From Flavobacterium sp. (GTDB taxonomy: Bacteria; Bacteroidota; Bacteroidia; Flavobacteriales; Flavobacteriaceae), in assembly GCA_018062725.1 (NCBI GenBank), contig JAGORP010000106.1, positions 1 through 7,093 of the forward strand: a stretch of 7,093 nucleotides of DNA, in the 5' to 3' direction. This document shows positions 6,135 to 7,093 of this stretch, piece by piece (the first letter of the stretch is position 1; each line of letters begins with the position of its first letter). Made by a program: the position numbers and the translations under genes. The notes beneath the pieces were generated by a model that was not told the DNA's origin, searched no databases, and was given only the letters and a program-made list of their open reading frames with translations.

Positions 6135-6517
6135 TTCTGTTTTTTTAGAATGAATTTTTTAAAAGTTTCAAATGTAAATAATCCTAATAAGACAATTATA
6201 AAATAAATACCACTATATAAAATTCCAATTATAGGTGCTAGATTTCTTCCTACATCAGAAATTACCTCTCTCATCACTTTTTGTTGCTCTTTAGTTTGTT
6301 CTTCAACAGAAAAAAAGCCGTCTTTATCTAAATCAAATCCTTCCAACTGATGCTCAAGATATAGTTTAGTGCCAATTGCCATTGTGATAATCGAAAAGTA
6401 AAATATAAAAGAACAAATAGTTGCTTGTTTTAAAATACTGAATTTTTTTCGAAAAAGCAATCGCATTACGATTAGTATTGACAAATGAAATAATAAGAAA
6501 ATTAAAAACTTATCCAT
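6131..6517 (-). CDS. Three-helix membrane protein with an EF-hand calcium loop, unknown family
   Basis: A 128-aa protein I cannot assign to a named family. Helices are at about 3-21, 33-55 and 93-117. Between helices 2 and 3 lies a perfect EF-hand loop, D62-L-D64-K-D66-G67-F-F-S70-V-E-E73, with acidic ligands at positions 1, 3, 5 and 12 and Gly at 6, followed by a charged, probably helical segment (EEQTKEQQKVMREVISDV). The positive patches RKKFSILK (after helix 1) and KKFILKKQN (C-terminus) place these parts in the cytoplasm, which puts the EF-hand outside, in the periplasm. It could stabilise the protein with calcium or sense it. The ATG at 6517 directly abuts the TAA of the upstream gene (no intervening bases), and its stop overlaps the regulator's start, so it is cotranscribed with both. 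Confidence 0.85.
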   Translation of the reverse strand: MDKFLIFLLFHLSILIVMRLLFRKKFSILKQATICSFIFYFSIITMAIGTKLYLEHQLEGFDLDKDGFFSVEEQTKEQQKVMREVISDVGRNLAPIIGILYSGIYFIIVLLGLFTFETFKKFILKKQN

Positions 6518-7078
6518 TTATTTTCTATCGTACTTAAAATACATCATGGCGCCATAAATAATATGACAAATTCCAAAGCCAATAATCCAAAAATATAAGC
6601 CAAATCCTGAAAACTCGACAGCCATTAGACCCAATATGATTTCGGTAATTCCTAAATATCTTACATCACGCAACGTATATTTACTAGCATTTACACAAGC
6701 CAATCCGTAAAATAAAAGTGTAATAGGAGCAATCAAACCATAATATTCGTGACGAAGTAGGAGTAAAGCGAAAACTCCGCCGGTCACTAATGGAATGGCA
6801 AAATTAACCAGCAATCTTTTTGAAGAAGCATTCCACATGTTTTCACCCACTTTTTTGGCTTTATTTACGGTCATAATATACGCCGTGAATAGTGAGGCTA
6901 ATAAAACAAGTATTGCTGTTGCCATAATTTTTTTGAAAGTCAGACTTTCTAGCGTAATATAGGTTTCGGTATGTTCTAAAATTAAAGTGTGTACATAAAC
7001 AGCTCCAATTAAAGCATAAATTCCTGCTAAAACGCCTGATAATCCGCTTAAGGAGATAAACTGTGTCGATTTGTTCAT
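6518..7078 (-). CDS. Six-helix membrane protein, unknown function
   Basis: A 186-aa polytopic protein, unassigned. Predicted helices are at about 8-30, 49-70, 88-108, 113-130, 139-157 and 159-180. The opening TQFISLSGLSGVLAGIYALIGA is Gly/Ser-rich, and loops such as NKAKKVGENMWNASSKR are positively charged and likely cytoplasmic. The C-terminus KYDRK is also positive. I chose the ATG at 7076-7078, preceded by an A-rich AAAAGAG stretch; a TTG one codon upstream is less likely. The frame stays open to the window edge, so a longer N-terminus cannot be fully excluded. It is the first visible gene of the five-gene operon; the promoter, or more genes, lie outside the window. Confidence 0.8.
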   Translation of the reverse strand: MNKSTQFISLSGLSGVLAGIYALIGAVYVHTLILEHTETYITLESLTFKKIMATAILVLLASLFTAYIMTVNKAKKVGENMWNASSKRLLVNFAIPLVTGGVFALLLLRHEYYGLIAPITLLFYGLACVNASKYTLRDVRYLGITEIILGLMAVEFSGFGLYFWIIGFGICHIIYGAMMYFKYDRK

Positions 7079-7093
7079 CAACTCTTTTATCTC

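Noticed and set aside
6933..6950. Inverted repeat GAAAGT CAG ACTTTC within the 186-aa membrane gene.
   Set aside because: Six-base arms inside a coding region are expected by chance in AT-rich DNA, and no regulatory context is seen.

Overview
The window looks like a chromosomal segment of a Flavobacterium-like member of the Bacteroidota. The evidence is low GC, A-rich translation starts without a strong Shine-Dalgarno, promoter elements of the Bacteroidota type (TTG, then TAnnTTTG), a Bacteroidota-style tmRNA 5' end, and protein families typical of Flavobacteriaceae. I see no insertion sequence, integrase, CRISPR array, rRNA or tRNA. Intergenic gaps are all under 160 bases.

Left part (1-1458). 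The first 49 bases hold the 5' end of tmRNA (ssrA) on the minus strand, cut by the window edge, with a -7 box just upstream. Next, also on the minus strand, is a lipoprotein serine hydrolase of the beta-lactamase/penicillin-binding-protein fold. A divergent promoter region at about 1318-1402 serves this gene and the next one.

Middle (1459-4131). A plus-strand gene encodes a stand-alone lysine-ketoglutarate reductase/saccharopine dehydrogenase-like enzyme and ends at a clear intrinsic terminator. It is followed by a secreted M28 zinc peptidase resembling carboxypeptidase Q. That gene carries an in-frame TGA at codon 50, where the family normally has glycine. Everything downstream of the TGA is intact, so this is a very recent nonsense mutation, a sequencing error, or a recoded stop. 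A symmetric hairpin at 4096-4123 terminates this gene and the converging creD operon.

Right part (4132-7093). Five minus-strand genes are tightly packed. In transcription order they are a six-helix membrane protein, a three-helix membrane protein with a perfect EF-hand calcium loop placed outside the cytoplasm, a small winged-helix regulator that starts with TTG and overlaps the previous gene by 4 bases, a three-helix membrane protein, and a CreD-family inner-membrane protein. A perfect 19-bp palindrome lies in the only sizeable gap of the operon, between the regulator and the last two genes, and is a good candidate operator. This layout suggests a regulated cell-envelope module. It is the least explained part of the window, although the five genes may simply be a common flavobacterial cluster.
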